Assembly (NCBI RefSeq): GCF_013393905.1
Contig: NZ_CP040272.1
Coordinates: 1,302,001-1,366,000 of the forward strand
Source: Nostoc sp. C052
Lineage (GTDB): Bacteria > Cyanobacteriota > Cyanobacteriia > Cyanobacteriales > Nostocaceae
Reading direction: 5' to 3'
Length of the DNA stretch: 64,000 nt
A program made the position numbers and the translations under genes. Below, piece by piece: positions 62,225 to 64,000 of the stretch; positions within the stretch are counted from its first letter, which is position 1, and the number at the start of each line of letters is the position of its first letter. Below the pieces are notes generated by a model that was not told where the DNA came from, did no database searches, and saw nothing but the letters and a program-made list of their open reading frames with translations.

Positions 62225-63868
62225 TTGATTACAGGGAACAAACGCATTTACCAAGAAGAGTTTTTCAAAAAGCTCTTACTGCAAGGGTTTCAGCAAGGAT
62301 TCATTCAGTGGGAATTGCTGCTCAATACTAAAATTGGCTTAGAAGTAACACCTTGCAATGCTACAGATTTGTGGCAGTGGCTTTGGAATCGATTTAATGA
62401 GGGTGCAGCACCTCCTATTCCCCAAGTCATTACACTGAAGGAGACTGAGACAGGACTGGAGTTAACAGAAACCCTAACCACCGATAAACACATTTGTACA
62501 TTACTGATTGAAGGACAACAGGGACGCTCTGCCTGTCCCGAACATCGGGGAGATAATGACCGAGTTTACCTCACAGGTAAAAGCAAGGTTTGTGGAGTCA
62601 TGGTTGTAACAGATCCCCCCGTCGGTTGGTCTAATGCCCAAGAACAGCTAAAGTGGGTCTGGAAAATCCTTGCTTCCAGCTATGTCCACGATACAGAAGC
62701 TTGGATTGAAATTAGCCGCAGCAATGACTTCTTAATCCAAGACAACCTGGCGCGTCAGGCAAAACAATCCAAAACAGCCCGCACTTTAGCCATAACCAAA
62801 GGACAGGGACGGGACGTTGGAGCGGAAATCAAACAGGAGGAATCTTTTGAAGCCCAACGACGACTTTATGAAGGCACGAAAGCGTTGCACTGTGCGCCTG
62901 TATTTCTAATTTACCGCCACAGTGCCCAAGAGTTAACCCATGCTTGCAACTTATTAGCTAACAGTTTTGAGACTGCCAAAGTAATTCGAGAGCGTAATAT
63001 TGCTTGGGAAATTTGGCTGCAAACCCTGCCGATTACCTGCAAATGGTTGCTGCACGGAGGCAATCTCAGCGAACGCAGAATAACTTTAGATACCCATACT
63101 GTAGCTGGAATTATGCCCCTAACTGTCCCCAAGGACATCGATAAACAAGGTGTGGAATTCCTTACCAGTCGTGGTGGTAAGCCTATTTATGTTGACTTAT
63201 TTCACCAGCAGATTGGACGCGCTCTAATTACAGGTACTTCCGGCTCAGGAAAGAGCGTTTTGGGATGGCGCTTTGCTTTAGAGGCATTAGCGAACAATAT
63301 TCCCGTTGTTGGTATGGATATCTCTGCCAGTGGTAACAGCACTTTCAAAACTGCGATTGAGCTTTTGGGCGAGCAAGGAGCATATTACGATATTTCCAGT
63401 GGCAGCAGTAACCTACTGGAACCCCCAGATTTGCGACGGTTCGACAAGTCAGAACGGGAACGGCGCATGGAATCTTGGAAGGACTTTATTCGCAAAGCAT
63501 TAACTGCGATGGCTTCGCCCGCCTTCGGCAACGCAATGGGGAAAGTCGAAAACCCCCATCTAGCTCAACGGGTTGATGCTTTACTGGTGAAAGCTTTGGA
63601 CGTATTTTTAAAAGACGCAGAAATTATTACTCGTTACAACCGAGCCTTTGAGATGGGCTGGCTTTCACCAGAATGGCAGCAGATACCCACGCTACCAGAT
63701 TTCGTCAAGTTCTGCACTAGAGAGCGCCTTAATCTGAGATCCTTTGAAGAAATTGACCGACAGGCACTCAACCAAATCCAAAATCAGGTTAGTGCTTTAC
63801 TAGCATCTAGGTTGGGCAAAGCGATCGCCAAGAGAATAACGATGGCCAACAGGCTGAAAGTAGTCTGA
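62225..63868 (+). pseudogene. VirB4/TraC-like conjugation ATPase, 3' truncated
   Basis: 547 residues. The N-terminal half resembles VirB4/TraC proteins and the ATPase domain opens with ALITGTSGSGKSVLGWRFAL (Walker A at about residues 337-344) and VVGMDISASGN. The frame then continues to RLGKAIAKRITMANRLKVV and stops. VirB4-type proteins normally go on for 200-300 residues with Walker B and the RecA-core arginine; these are missing before the next gene begins at 63913. The start is TTG 62225 because no ATG precedes the conserved part. It is probably a truncated gene; possibly the C-terminal half is encoded separately outside the window. Confidence 0.65.
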
Positions 63869-63912
63869 TTGCAAGTTGATATATCTAAAAACTGCATTAA
63901 GGAAGGTGAATC

Positions 63913-64000
63913 ATGAAATCTAAACTTACCTTTATCAGATTGATAGCACCGATTCTAATTTTGTCACTTGGTTCTATCGCCAGTCCAGCCCTTGCCAGTA
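63913..64000 (+). CDS. Exported protein, 5' end only
   Basis: An AAGGAAGGTGA ribosome binding site precedes ATG 63913. The 29 visible codons encode a Sec signal peptide (KSKLTFIRLIAPILILSL then GSIASPALAS), running out of the window. In this context it may be another component of the transfer apparatus. Confidence 0.6.
   Translation, partial: MKSKLTFIRLIAPILILSLGSIASPALAS

Noticed and set aside
1..64000. tRNA, rRNA and CRISPR arrays
   Set aside because: No cloverleaf, rRNA-like or regularly spaced repeat sequence was recognised on reading; a covariance-model scan was not possible.

Overview
The window reads as a large plasmid, or plasmid-derived accessory region, of a filamentous cyanobacterium of the Nostoc/Anabaena kind. 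The HIP1 octamer GCGATCGC recurs throughout. There is an nblA gene, a PEP-CTERM protein, a filamentous-haemagglutinin-type exoprotein and CHAT, CHASE2, DUF1822 and DUF928 proteins. Plasmid character comes from a DUF3854-type replication protein (about 23.6-26.8 kb) with at least four decayed copies of its 3' end elsewhere, and from conjugation-type genes at the right edge, including a VirB4/TraC-like ATPase. No rRNA, tRNA or CRISPR array was seen.

Layout. 0-5.5 kb: remains of a probable biosynthetic cluster (HEAGH protein, ureohydrolase-like fragment, SDR-fold protein, SbmA/BacA-type transporter). A broken transposase cuts off the 3' end of the transporter and the 5' end of a cytochrome P450. 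5.5-15.6 kb: scattered accessory genes (esterase, methyltransferase, DUF1993, NTF2-like, NblA, EF-hand, Rpn-like) mixed with replication-gene debris. 15.7-20.7 kb: an operon of a DUF4331 exported protein, a TPR protein, a NicO-type metal transporter with a His-rich loop, and a PEP-CTERM protein. 21-28.6 kb: a STAND-type ATPase, the replication protein, an AlkB-like dioxygenase and a recombination junction. 28.9-34.9 kb: a two-partner-secretion exoprotein and a TPR-CHAT protease-like protein.

35-51.7 kb is the most interesting part: two adjacent RiPP systems. The first has an APH-fold kinase and a HopA1-fold protein, the two hallmark proteins of class V lanthipeptide synthesis, followed by an aldo/keto-reductase-fold protein lacking canonical catalytic residues and a parvulin. 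Six precursor genes follow. All six have a leader of exactly 38 residues ending in GG (GA in one) and completely different Cys/Ser/Thr-containing cores. Facing them is an operon of a helix-turn-helix protein, a cNMP-domain/C39-peptidase ABC exporter, an HlyD adaptor and a second parvulin. The second system is a graspetide-type operon (Thr/Asp/Glu-rich precursor, GNAT, ATP-grasp ligase). Its upstream region shares about 75 bp with that of the exporter operon, including 16 identical bases, which suggests co-regulation and perhaps a common exporter.

51.9-57.9 kb: a four-gene operon of a sigma-like factor, DUF1822, CHAT-CHASE2 and DUF928. 58.8-64 kb: plasmid or conjugation genes, ending in a shortened VirB4-like gene and the first codons of an exported protein.
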